Assembly (NCBI RefSeq): GCF_902141845.1
Contig: NZ_CABFPH010000055.1
Span: forward strand, 1-35,734
Length of the DNA stretch: 35,734 nucleotides
Reading direction: 5' to 3'
Origin: Methylobacterium symbioticum
GTDB lineage: Bacteria > Pseudomonadota > Alphaproteobacteria > Rhizobiales > Beijerinckiaceae
Part shown: positions 14,777 through 22,737 of the stretch, piece by piece
Position numbering within the stretch: position 1 is the stretch's first letter
How the letters are laid out: every line of letters starts with the position of its first letter
Notes under the pieces: model-generated
What the model was told of the DNA's origin: nothing
Database searches by the model: none
Seen by the model: the letters and a program-made list of their open reading frames with translations, nothing else
Made by a program: the position numbers and the translations under genes

Positions 14777-17700
14777 CACGCGGCCTCCCGCTCGCCGATG
14801 CGGGCGATAGGGTGGGCCGCGAGGAGCCTCGCCAACACCGCCACCCCACCCGAGTCGACGGGCACGAAAAAGCGCAGGCGCCAGGAGATGATCTCGCCGA
14901 ACAGGCCGTGGGCGCGCAACCGCTCGCGCATCGGCTCGGTGAAGCCGAGGAGCTCGATGCGGTGGGCGTTCATCACCCGCGCGCGGCGGAGCTGGAGTCC
15001 GTCGGCGAGATCGAGCATCGTGCGCCCCTCGACGAGGGCGGCGTGTGCCGCGTCGGCCGACAGGATGATCCCGCCCTCGTTCGCCAGCGCGGCTGCGGCC
15101 CAGGCCGGCGACACGCGCCGCCCGATGAGGCGCGCACCCGCGTCAATCTGGAGCCGGTACACCCGCGTCGACTCGGCCGGCAGCCGCTTCCAGATCGGCA
15201 ACAGCAGGCCGGCGACCATGTGGAGGTTCGAGTCGGTGAAGGGCGGCACCTCGGCGAGTTCCGCCTCCCAAGTGGTGGCGAAGGCTTCCGGACCAGCCTC
15301 GATCCAGTGCGTCTCCGCCATCATCCGCTCCGGCAGGCGCTGCGTTTCCATCGGCCTTATTAGTCGTACCCGGCGCTCGATCGACCCGTCATCAAGCATC
15401 ATGCCGGGCGACGGCACCTGCACGGCGGCACGGCCGGAGCGATCGTTGCGAAGGAGCCGCGCACGCGGGTCGTCCAAACGCTCGAGGGCCCCGGCCAGCG
15501 TCACCGGCCGGTTGCGATCGCGCCGGGTGATGGTCAGCAGCCGCGTCTCGGCGCCGGTGCCGGGATGGACGTGGATCACCTGAGTATCGGTAACGGTGAA
15601 GCTTTCGGCCTGCAACGTCTCCAACCCAACGTCGTAGCTGCCGCTGGCGATCGCCCCCTCGATCCGGGCGGCGAGCAATCCTTCGAACGCCTCGAACAGC
15701 ACGCCCTGAAGCGCGATGGTCAGCGCCAGGAGACGGTTGAGGAAGGTGGTGATCGGCGGCAGCTCGTCGAGGAGGCCTCCGGTCTCGCCGGTCAGCTTCA
15801 AGCCCGTCGCTGCCTCGAAGGTGTCAAGCGAGCAGCCCTCGACCTTGCCGAGCACGAGCAGCCCGTAGAGTTGCCGCAGGGCGTCCCGCGCGTACACGCT
15901 CTCCAGGTTGTCCTCGGGCCGGAACAGGCCCTGACCGCCGGTCTGGCGGGCGCCGCGGGTGATCGCGCCGAGGGTGTCGAGCCGGCGGGCGATGGTCGAG
16001 AGGAAGCGCTTCTCCGCCTTCACATCCGTGGCCACCGGCCGAAACAGCGGCGGCTGTGCCTGGTTCGTGCGATTGGTGCGGCCGAGCCCCTGGATCGCTG
16101 CGTCCGCCTTCCAGCCCGGCTCGACCAGGTAATGCACCCGCAGCCGCTGGTTCTTCGCCGCCAGATCTGCATGGTACGATCGCCCGGTGCCGCCCGCATC
16201 CGAGAATACGAGGATGCGCTTCAGGTCGTCCATGAAGGCCGCGGTCTCCGCGAGGTTTGCGCCGCCCGCGCGGCTCTCGACGGCAAGGCGGTCGATGCCG
16301 TCCCCACCACGCTTCCTCACGATTCGGCGTGAGCGGCCCGTCACCTCCGCGACGTTCTCCGTGCCGAAGTGCTGCACGATCGCGTCGAGGGCGCCCGGCA
16401 CGGCGTCGAGTGCGGCGAGCCGCTCGATCAGCGCGTCGCGCCTGGCCACCGCCTCGCGACACAAGACCGGCTGACCATCTCGCGTGACCGGCCGGGAGGA
16501 AAGGTTGCCCTCGCCGTCGGTGAAGGGCTCGTAGAGCTGCACCGGGAAGGCGTGCTGGAGGTAGCCCAGCACGTACCCCCGCGGGGTGACGTCGACGCGC
16601 ACGTCGCTCCACTCCTCGGTCGGGATCTCGGCCAGGCGTCGCTCGGTCAGCGCCTCGCCGGTCGAGACGATCTGGATCACCGCGGCATGGCCCGCTGCCA
16701 GATCTCGCTCGATCGCCCGGATCAGGCTCGGGGTCTTCATGCTGGTCAGAAGATGACCGAAGAAGCGCTGCTTGGTCGACTCGAAGGCCGAACGCGCGGC
16801 GGACTTGGCCTGCCGGTTCAGCGTGCCCGAGGCCCCGGTGATGTTGGCCGCCCGCATCGCCGCGTCGAGATGGGTGTGGATGATCGCGAAGGCCCCGGCA
16901 TAGGCGTCGTAGATCGCGGTCTGCTCAGGGGTCAGCGCGTGCTCGACCAGCTCGTAGGCGACGCCCTCGTAGGACAGCGAGCGGGCCGTATAGAGCCCAA
17001 GCGTGCGCAGATCGCGGGCCAGCACCTCCATCGCCGCGACGCCGCCGGCCTCGATCGCCTGGACGAACTCCGTTCGCGTGGCGAAAGGGAAGTCGCTACC
17101 GCCCCACAGGCCGAGGCGCGGGGCGTAGGCAAGGTTGTGCACCGTGGTCGCCCCCGTCGCCGAGACGTAGAGCACGCGGGCATCGGGAAGCGCGTGCTGG
17201 AGGCGCAAGCCGGCCCGGCCCTGCTGCGAGGCGGCGACGTCGCCGCGCTCGCCTTTTCCACCCGCGGCGTTCTGCATGGCGTGGCTCTCGTCGAAGACGA
17301 TGACGCCATCGAAGCCAACGCCGAGCCAATCCACGATCTGGCGCACGCGCGAGATCTTCTCGCCGCGCTCGTCCGAGCGGAGCGTCGCGTAGGTGGTGAA
17401 CAGGATGCCCTCTTGCAACGTGATCGGCTTGCCCTGCGTAAACCGCGACAGCGGCGTCACCAGGAGGCGCTCCTGACCCAGCGCCGACCAGTCCCGCTGT
17501 GCGTCCTCGATCAAGGTATCGGACTTCGAGACCCAGACCGCCTTGCGCCGGCCGGAGAGCCAATTGTCGAGCAGGATGCCGGCGACTTGACGGCCCTTGC
17601 CGGTACCGGTGCCGTCACCGAGCATGAAGCCGCGGCGGAAGCGTACCGCGTTCGCGGCGTCCGGTGCCGCGGTGACGGTGTCGAACGTCTGGTCGACCGT

Positions 17701-19143
17701 CCACGATCCGGCGAGATGTGCGGCGTGCGCCTCCCCGGCGTAGATCACGGTCTCGAGTTGCGCGTCGGAGAGTAGGCCGTCCGCGACCACGTTCGCCGGC
17801 GGCATCGGGCGATGCGAGGGCTTCGGCGGAGCGACCGAGGCCATCGCGGCAGACTGAACGAGCTTGGTCGGGTGCGGCTCGGCGCCAAGTATAAGGATCG
17901 TCTGGAGGGCGTAGGGCTCGTAGAGCGCTTCGGTCAGGCGGCCCCCTTCGGCGGGTTGCCAGTCCACCGTCTCGTATTCCAGCGAGACACCCTCAGGCTC
18001 GAACAACTTGGGGGCACGAGCGGGGGCGGTGGCGCGGGGGAGGGGAGTATGGACCGAACGTCCGACGGCGGGACGCACACCCCCGGCCGATTGGCGCGGT
18101 GAGGACGGCGGACCCTTAAGGGGCAGCCTTGGCGGCACGAACGCCACAATCCAGGCGAGCAGGGTAGCAACGTCCGGTGCCGTGCCGGCCGAAGCCGGGA
18201 AGAGGGAGGGATCCTCTGCCGGCCGCTTGTCGATGACGGTGAGCCGCGTGTCGATCGTCGTGCCGTGGCGGGCGTAGACGGTGCCGTCGACCGCCGCGGT
18301 GAACACGACGGTGCCCTGGGCTTGGAGCCGGACGAAAGCGTCGCGCCACGCGGGCGCCTCCGGCGAGAAGCCTGCGCCGGTGATCGCCACCAGCCGGCCG
18401 CCGGGCGCCAGGCGAGCCAGCGCCGAGCCGACGTGCCGAAGGGCGGCGTCCGACACGCGGCCCGAGACGTTGGCCAGCGCCGAGAACGGCGGGTTCATCA
18501 GCACGACGGTGGGTATGACGCTGGGATAGAGGTAATCGTCGATCTGTGCGGCGTCGAAGCGGGTGACGGGGATGGCCGGGAAGAGGGAGGCGAGGAGGCC
18601 GGCACGAGTCTCGGCGAGCTCGTTGAGCGTGAGCGCGCCGCCGGCGATCTCGGCCAGGATGGCGAGAAGGCCTGTGCCGGCGGAGGGCTCGAGCACCCGG
18701 TCGGCCGGTGTGATCGCTGCGGCGGTCAGCGCGGCGAGGCCGAGCGGGGAGGGGGTCGAGAACTGCTGGCGCGCCTGGGCCTCCTCGGAGCGGCGCGTGT
18801 GCGCTGGCAGTAGGCCGGCAATCTTCGATAGGAGGGACAGGCGGCCGGAAGGGGAGGGGGCCGCACGGAACAACGCCCGGCCGTACTTGCGAAGGAACAG
18901 AACGGTCGCGGCCTCGCCAGCCTCGTAGGCCAGCTTCCAATCCCAGGCGCCGTCCGCGTCGGAGGCACCGAAGGCGGCCTCCATGACATCGCGCAGGGTC
19001 GCGGCGTCGACGCGCTCGCCGCGCTCGAGACGGGGCAGGAGCAGGCTGGCGGCGACGAGGATAGCGGGTGCCGTGTCGGCGGCGGGGGCGCACGGGAGCG
19101 GCTGCGCGGCCGGGACCGCGGTAGGGGGAGTGATGGCGTTCAT
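14776..19143 (-). CDS. Methyltransferase fused to strawberry-notch helicase
   Basis: This giant protein has 1455 residues. An N-terminal adenine-type DNA methyltransferase-like region holds QFSTP (127-131), the AdoMet motif LEPSAGTGLL (151-160) and the catalytic NPPF (217-220). A strawberry-notch family superfamily 2 helicase follows, with Walker A GDGTGTGKGR (509-518), the DESH box (618-621) and a C-terminal helicase lobe containing FSDAGGTGRSYHADL and GLGRTNRTNQ. The start is placed at MNAITPP (19143); the open frame further upstream to 19410 is Arg-rich and overlaps a leader motif. Homologues sit on plasmids and phages, where a defence or anti-restriction role is suspected. It is coupled to the Toprim gene by TGATG. 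Confidence 0.9.
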   Translation of the reverse strand: MNAITPPTAVPAAQPLPCAPAADTAPAILVAASLLLPRLERGERVDAATLRDVMEAAFGASDADGAWDWKLAYEAGEAATVLFLRKYGRALFRAAPSPSGRLSLLSKIAGLLPAHTRRSEEAQARQQFSTPSPLGLAALTAAAITPADRVLEPSAGTGLLAILAEIAGGALTLNELAETRAGLLASLFPAIPVTRFDAAQIDDYLYPSVIPTVVLMNPPFSALANVSGRVSDAALRHVGSALARLAPGGRLVAITGAGFSPEAPAWRDAFVRLQAQGTVVFTAAVDGTVYARHGTTIDTRLTVIDKRPAEDPSLFPASAGTAPDVATLLAWIVAFVPPRLPLKGPPSSPRQSAGGVRPAVGRSVHTPLPRATAPARAPKLFEPEGVSLEYETVDWQPAEGGRLTEALYEPYALQTILILGAEPHPTKLVQSAAMASVAPPKPSHRPMPPANVVADGLLSDAQLETVIYAGEAHAAHLAGSWTVDQTFDTVTAAPDAANAVRFRRGFMLGDGTGTGKGRQVAGILLDNWLSGRRKAVWVSKSDTLIEDAQRDWSALGQERLLVTPLSRFTQGKPITLQEGILFTTYATLRSDERGEKISRVRQIVDWLGVGFDGVIVFDESHAMQNAAGGKGERGDVAASQQGRAGLRLQHALPDARVLYVSATGATTVHNLAYAPRLGLWGGSDFPFATRTEFVQAIEAGGVAAMEVLARDLRTLGLYTARSLSYEGVAYELVEHALTPEQTAIYDAYAGAFAIIHTHLDAAMRAANITGASGTLNRQAKSAARSAFESTKQRFFGHLLTSMKTPSLIRAIERDLAAGHAAVIQIVSTGEALTERRLAEIPTEEWSDVRVDVTPRGYVLGYLQHAFPVQLYEPFTDGEGNLSSRPVTRDGQPVLCREAVARRDALIERLAALDAVPGALDAIVQHFGTENVAEVTGRSRRIVRKRGGDGIDRLAVESRAGGANLAETAAFMDDLKRILVFSDAGGTGRSYHADLAAKNQRLRVHYLVEPGWKADAAIQGLGRTNRTNQAQPPLFRPVATDVKAEKRFLSTIARRLDTLGAITRGARQTGGQGLFRPEDNLESVYARDALRQLYGLLVLGKVEGCSLDTFEAATGLKLTGETGGLLDELPPITTFLNRLLALTIALQGVLFEAFEGLLAARIEGAIASGSYDVGLETLQAESFTVTDTQVIHVHPGTGAETRLLTITRRDRNRPVTLAGALERLDDPRARLLRNDRSGRAAVQVPSPGMMLDDGSIERRVRLIRPMETQRLPERMMAETHWIEAGPEAFATTWEAELAEVPPFTDSNLHMVAGLLLPIWKRLPAESTRVYRLQIDAGARLIGRRVSPAWAAAALANEGGIILSADAAHAALVEGRTMLDLADGLQLRRARVMNAHRIELLGFTEPMRERLRAHGLFGEIISWRLRFFVPVDSGGVAVLARLLAAHPIARIGEREAA

Positions 19144-19230
19144 CAGCAGATCTCGGAAGAGCGGAACGGACCAAGCTCGGGCGGCGCTCTCTCTCGATCC
19201 GCACCGGCTCGATCCCGTCACGGCCTTCCT
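19144..19230 (-). promoter_or_regulatory. Structured leader, divergent copy, upstream of the helicase gene
   Basis: The RNA contains GTGACGGG (19221-19214) and GATCGAGAGAGAG, the same signature as the leaders of ArdC and the ParB-like gene. A stem GGATCGAG/CTTGGTCC (19200-19193 with 19175-19168) can form with G-U pairs. The outer stem is imperfect here and does not reach the ribosome site. Confidence 0.4.
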
Positions 19231-19363
19231 CTGCCTCCCTGCGCCGCGGCCGGATCGACGTGCAAAGGGCACTGCGCCGGATCGCGCGATGCCCTCGGAG
19301 AGGCGGTTGCTGAGGGACGTGCCGGCTCGTCCCATGCCCGCTGCCCTGTGCCTCTCAGGCCTC

Positions 19364-19675
19364 TCAGGCCGTAGCCTTGACGCTGCGCCACCACGCGATG
19401 CGTTCATCACGGCTGGCGTTGGCCAGCCGGCGCAGCAGGTCGCCGTGACAGGGCAGCGGCGCGCAGAAGCAGACGAGGTCGCGCTTCCGCAGCTCGTCGA
19501 GCGCCCGCAGCAGATCGTGCCGGTCCGCCAGCCAGCGCTCGTGCTTCGCGATCACCGTCGCCCGGTCGCTGTCGCGCCCGATTACGAACGGATTGCCCCA
19601 TTTCGAGCCGCGGCCGATGTAGACCGCGCCCGGTGTCATACCGGCGTGACGCTTGTTCAGAACCCGGCCCATCAT
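19364..19675 (-). CDS. DUF4326 domain protein
   Basis: This 103-residue protein fits the DUF4326 family, with YIGRGSKWGNPFVIG near the N-terminus, then HERWLADR, then RDLVCFCAPLPCHGDLL. The CFC...PCHG arrangement of Cys and His is conserved in the family and may bind metal. The start is the first of tandem ATGs at 19675, with GGGAG 5 bases upstream. The protein is widespread in phages and plasmids and its function is unknown. It lies upstream of the helicase gene on the same strand, with its 3' end overlapping the rejected N-terminal extension of that gene. Confidence 0.85.
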   Translation of the reverse strand: MMGRVLNKRHAGMTPGAVYIGRGSKWGNPFVIGRDSDRATVIAKHERWLADRHDLLRALDELRKRDLVCFCAPLPCHGDLLRRLANASRDERIAWWRSVKATA

Positions 19676-19953
19676 TGCGTCTCCCGATCGCTGAGAGCGC
19701 CCAGGCGGACGCGGTCGAGCGGCGGTGGTCACGCGAGCCTGGGGGCGAAGCGGAAACGGCTTGTCCGTTGACCTCCGCCGCGGCGCGGCCATGCGGGGAA
19801 GCGGAAGCGATCAGGAGAGGAGGCGCGCAGCGTGGCGCCGAACGCGCGGCAGGGAGCCAGGGAAGGGGCGAGGCGCCGGCCCTCCTCCAGGGAAGCATTC
19901 CATCTTGGCCGAAGCGGAACCGCCCCGGCATAGTCCGCAACCAGCGTGGTTCG

Positions 19954-19981
19954 GCCCCGCCCGGCTTCGACCGGGCGGGGC
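19954..19981. terminator. Strong GC hairpin between DUF736 and DUF4326 genes
   Basis: A perfect 11-bp stem is formed by GCCCCGCCCGG (19954-19964) and CCGGGCGGGGC (19971-19981), with a 6-base loop containing TTCG. It begins 14 bases after the DUF736 stop. A T-tract is lacking, but this stem strength at a gene end supports a terminator or 3'-end barrier. Confidence 0.6.
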
Positions 19982-19994
19982 GTCGTGAGGCGGC

Positions 19995-20315
19995 TCAGTC
20001 CCGGCGGCCATTGGGCCGGGACCAGATCAGCGAGTAGCCCTCGCCGTCCTCGTCGTCGAAGAGGTTGGCGTAGATCGGCGCGGTGAAACTCGGATCGTCC
20101 AGCTTCAGGCTGAGGTACTCGCGGCCCTCGTTCGAGCGCTTGGACCACGCCGCCCCGATCTCAGCCCGGCCGACGTAGACTCGGTGACTGGGGGCATTCT
20201 CGCCGGTGGCGCGCGGGTCCTGGACGATGCGGACGTTCCGGGCTTGAACCGAGAGGGTGACGATCTGGCCAGTGAAGCCGTCTTCGATCTTGGTGAAGCT
20301 GCCGATGGTCGCCAT
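19995..20315 (-). CDS. DUF736 family protein
   Basis: This 106-residue protein belongs to DUF736, a family very common on alphaproteobacterial plasmids and integrative elements. It starts MATIGSFTK and contains the family blocks AEIGAAWSKRSNEGREYLSLKLDDPSF and PIYANLFDDEDGEGYSLIWSR. The fold is probably a small beta barrel; the function is not known. The ATG at 20315 is the family start. A leader hairpin shared with the DUF2493 gene lies 27 bases upstream, and a strong hairpin follows the stop, so this may be a single-gene transcript. Confidence 0.93.
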   Translation of the reverse strand: MATIGSFTKIEDGFTGQIVTLSVQARNVRIVQDPRATGENAPSHRVYVGRAEIGAAWSKRSNEGREYLSLKLDDPSFTAPIYANLFDDEDGEGYSLIWSRPNGRRD

Positions 20316-20342
20316 TGGGTATCTCCGTGTCCTGTTCCGAGC

Positions 20343-20357
20343 CCGCGACCACCGCGG
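20343..20357 (-). promoter_or_regulatory. Leader hairpin shared with the DUF2493 gene
   Basis: As RNA this is CCGCGGTGGTCGCGG, one base different from the copy upstream of the DUF2493 gene, and it lies 27 bases from the DUF736 start codon. Confidence 0.4.
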
Positions 20358-20414
20358 CCTCGATGGCGATCGTTGAGGCCGGAGGCGACCGGCGCCGCAC
20401 CTCGCGCAGCAGGC

Positions 20415-20539
20415 CGAAGCGTCAGCGGAGGACGGCGGACGGGCGGGTTTGTTGTCCCGCGAGGAATGCGAAGCGTCAGCGCAGCAGGGGAAGAAACTAG
20501 ACCGGCAGCCGTTGCGGCAAGCCGGGCGAGGCGTCAGCC
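20415..20539 (+). repeat. Short interspersed repeat CGAAGCGTCAGCG, three copies
   Basis: CGAAGCGTCAGCG occurs exactly at 20415-20427 and 20469-20481, and as CGAGGCGTCAGCC at 20527-20539. Spacings are 54 and 58 bp. The surrounding 400 bp (20358-20757) hold no supported gene. The repeats may be protein-binding sites or a dispersed intergenic repeat. Confidence 0.5.
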
Positions 20540-20729
20540 GGCCCCGGCCAGATCAGGCCATGAGAGAGGCCACGCGGTCAGCGGGCGGCGACAGGTGCGT
20601 CACGGAGATTTCGGCGGCACACGGCTTCAGCGACGCCCAAGACAGGAGTATGGTCCGATCAACCCTCGGTCGGACACGTTCTGTGATCGGCATCCGGGAC
20701 TGAGACCGTGACACGGCGTCTTGTTTTGC

Positions 20730-20742
20730 CACCTTTATGGTG
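20730..20742. promoter_or_regulatory. Candidate MqsA operator
   Basis: CACC-TTTAT-GGTG is an inverted repeat 15 bp upstream of the mqsR start. It resembles the E. coli MqsA operator (ACCT, three bases, AGGT), so the antitoxin may repress here. Confidence 0.45.
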
Positions 20743-20757
20743 TCAAGATCGGGTGGA

Positions 20758-21063
20758 ATGGAGAAGCGGCGTCCGACCTACGACCTCGACGCGGTGAAGC
20801 AGGTCCTCGGGTCGGCCCGAACGCTGGCGATCACCACCTCAGCGCTGCGCGATGCGACGGCTTTCGGATTCGACCGCCACGGCGTCTCAGCGACGATCCT
20901 GGACCTCGAGCGGAGGATGTTCGTGAAGTCGATGACCACGTACGCCGACCATCGCGTCTGGCAGGACGTCTAGCACGGCCCGGCGGCCGGGCTGGTGCTC
21001 TCCCTGAAGGTCCAGGCGGACGTGGTCACGGAGTTTCGGGTCATGTCGTTCAAGGAGAGATGA
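20758..21063 (+). pseudogene. mqsR: MqsR-type toxin with an internal amber codon
   Basis: The frame MEKRRPTYDLDAVKQVL aligns along its whole length with E. coli MqsR, a ribosome-independent mRNA interferase, and ends in MSFKER as E. coli ends in SFKEK. Codon 72 is TAG (20971-20973) exactly where MqsR has Tyr in WQDVY. The frame then continues without other stops to the native-position TGA at 21061-21063. The residue matching catalytic Tyr81 is Ser (TCC, codon 82), while the equivalents of Lys56 (VKSMTT), Gln68 (WQDV) and Lys96 (SFKER) are kept. A 71-residue fragment would be made and should be inactive. The antitoxin follows directly. Confidence 0.85.
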
Positions 21064-21065
21064 GG

Positions 21066-21692
21066 ATGCCGCCGGACGCGCTGCCCGAGACGATGCCGTC
21101 GCCGGAGACCGGCCAGGTGCTGATGCGCGGCGTGCGCCCGTTCACCGTCGCCTACAAGGGCGAGACCCTTACGGTCGACCTGCAGGGCTACTACCCGGAA
21201 GGGGAGGGGGAGGGAGTGCATGTCGGCGACGACATGGCCTTGGTCGACGGCGCGCTACGCAGCCTGAAGGAGAAGGTCGACGGCGTGCCGACACCGGCAA
21301 CGATCCGCCGGGTCCGGACGAAGCTGAAGCTCTCTCAACGAGAGGCGGGGGCGTTGCTGCGAGTCGGCGAGAGCGCCTTCGACAAGTACGAGCGGGGACT
21401 TGTGGAGCCGAGCGGGCCGACGATCCAGCTCATCCGGGTCCTGGATCGGCATCCCGAACTCGCCGAAGAGCTCCGGCAGGGAGACGCCCGATGCCGACTT
21501 TGCCGAAGGACGAGCTGCTGCAGCACGGTCCGGAGCTGCCGATGGCCGAGCGGGTTCGGCGCTATCAGCACAACATCCGCACGATTCGGTCATCCGGCTG
21601 CGCCGTGCCGAGCTCGGCCTATGTCGACACGCTCGACCCGGTCGCGATCGAGATGTGGTTCCTCGACAGCGCGGAGCGGCGCCATCGGCTGA
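21066..21692 (+). CDS. mqsA: MqsA-like antitoxin with extended C-terminus
   Basis: This HTH antitoxin belongs to the MqsA-like group common in Rhizobiales. The N-terminal part (ETMPSPETGQVLMRGVRPFTV) lacks the zinc cysteines of E. coli MqsA, and the XRE-like C-terminal domain includes TIRRVRTKLKLSQREAGALL and ESAFDKYERGLVEPSGPTIQLIRVL. I chose the ATG at 21066 because AAGGAG stands 7 bases upstream; 21060 is possible. The recognisable domain ends near PELAEELR, about 140 residues in. The frame then runs about 65 residues further in a Cys/Arg/Ser-rich out-of-frame reading of the next gene, so the native stop was probably lost (CGA TGC may once have been CGA TGA). Binding to the upstream operator is expected. 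Confidence 0.75.
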   Translation: MPPDALPETMPSPETGQVLMRGVRPFTVAYKGETLTVDLQGYYPEGEGEGVHVGDDMALVDGALRSLKEKVDGVPTPATIRRVRTKLKLSQREAGALLRVGESAFDKYERGLVEPSGPTIQLIRVLDRHPELAEELRQGDARCRLCRRTSCCSTVRSCRWPSGFGAISTTSARFGHPAAPCRARPMSTRSTRSRSRCGSSTARSGAIG

Positions 21693-21859
21693 AGGCCGCA
21701 GTCCAGGCCCTCCGCCTCGCTGCCGCCGGACTCCGAGGCAGGCTGAGCCGCCGTCCGTTTCGGCCAAGCCTTCGTAGGAGAGGGCCGGGCCGTCGCGCGG
21801 CCCTGCGCCCCCTCGCGGTCGGTCAGACTGCGTGCGGATCGAACTCCAGGATGATGTAG
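21491..21859 (+). CDS. Hypothetical 122-residue protein
   Basis: The start ATG at 21491 follows GGGAG at a spacing of 7 bases, and the codons have strong third-position GC for about the first 80 residues, unlike the overlapping antitoxin extension. The product begins MPTLPKDELLQHGPELP and includes RVRRYQHNIRTIRSS, DTLDPVAIEMWFLDSAERRH and an Arg-rich tail. I do not recognise a family. The tail (after about residue 85) has poor codon bias and overlaps the convergent small gene at 21823-21993 by 37 bp, so the native protein may have been shorter and lost its stop. Position suggests it travels with the toxin-antitoxin pair. Confidence 0.5.
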   Translation: MPTLPKDELLQHGPELPMAERVRRYQHNIRTIRSSGCAVPSSAYVDTLDPVAIEMWFLDSAERRHRLKAAVQALRLAAAGLRGRLSRRPFRPSLRRRGPGRRAALRPLAVGQTACGSNSRMM

Positions 21860-21993
21860 GAAGAATCGCCGTCGAATTCGTCGGAGGGGATGACGCCGTA
21901 GCCGCCGTCCGTCTGGAACAGGATTACGCAGACCATCAAGGTGCGCGCGAGGTGGTAGGCGTGGCTTCGGGCGAGGATGAGATCGTGCGCCAT
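21823..21993 (-). CDS. 56-residue small protein
   Basis: The ATG at 21993 has GGGAG 8 bases upstream. The product MAHDLILARSHAYHLARTL continues as a hydrophobic middle (MVCVILFQTDGGYGVIP) and an acidic end (DEFDGDSSYIILEFDPHAV). Codon use is good. It is of the size and style of small conserved plasmid proteins. I cannot name the family and assign no function. Its 3' end overlaps the convergent hypothetical gene. Confidence 0.6.
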   Translation of the reverse strand: MAHDLILARSHAYHLARTLMVCVILFQTDGGYGVIPSDEFDGDSSYIILEFDPHAV

Positions 21994-22367
21994 GGTCCGG
22001 CTCCCGTCTTTCGGCGGGGCCATCCCCGCTCGACGGGCGCCCAATGTGTCCGGACGCGGCCGCGATCACCGTGAAGGCGAAGCCACAGCGGCCGCACGCC
22101 TCGGCGTAGCGGACCCCTTGCGGGTTGATCGTGGAAGGCTGCGGGAGTGACCAAGGAATTGCGCCGATGAGAGTGGGGTGGTCCCTGGCGCGAGCGGTGT
22201 ATGATCTGTGCTGGTGTCGACTCTTGACCCGGTGACCCATCCTCGACGGTCGATCTGGTTGGTCCGCACGGCAAAACCGCGGACTTCAAAGGGAGGACCG
22301 CTGACCTCGTCAGCCGTAGCGCGATCCTTCGTGAGCGGTGTCGAAGCGACGGAGCGATCGAATCGAG

Positions 22368-22668
22368 ATGGAAGCGAATGAGACCGTGGGCTGGGCAGCC
22401 GAGACCGTAACGGCCTACGTGGCGCACAACCGCCAACTGGCTGCCGAGCTTCCCGGTCATCCCCGCCGCGCTCGCCGGGCTCAGCCGGGCGGTGGTGTCC
22501 GTCGAACCCAGAGTCGAAAAAATGCACGCCGGCCCAGATCGGCCGCTCGATCACGATCGAGGCGCTGATCAGCTCATCGGACGCTGCGGCGCCATCTCGC
22601 CGGGAAGAGCCTCTCGATGTCGACTGCACCCAGGCGGCACGATCGCCGGAAGGAAGCCGCAGCATGAG
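22368..22668 (+). pseudogene. Decayed MucR/Ros family regulator
   Basis: The first frame reads MEANETVGWAAETVTAYVAHN and AAELPG, the N-terminus of MucR/Ros zinc-finger regulators of alphaproteobacteria. The homology then jumps frame near 22457 (IPAALAGLSRAVVSVEPRVEK). It jumps again at the A6 run near 22516 (CTPAQIGRSITIEALIS, 22523-22573) and again at 22581-22601 (TLRRHLA, the zinc-finger helix region). At least two frameshifts and a deletion have removed the Cys2 half of the zinc finger. MucR proteins are global repressors of surface and virulence genes; this one cannot be functional. No intact gene replaces it in the window. Confidence 0.8.
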
Positions 22669-22737
22669 GCGTCCGTAGCTCTCCCCGCGCGGCTCCGGGC
22701 ATGTGCCCGAAGCCGGATGTCCAGTCTGGTGTGGTTC

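Noticed and set aside
15565..17775. Long plus-strand frames opposite the helicase gene
   Set aside because: High GC keeps antisense frames open; their peptides show no family, while the minus strand encodes continuous helicase motifs.
19144..19410. N-terminal extension of the helicase to 19410
   Set aside because: The extension is Arg/Ser-rich, overlaps the DUF4326 gene and the leader motif, and lacks a ribosome site; the start at 19143 is preferred.
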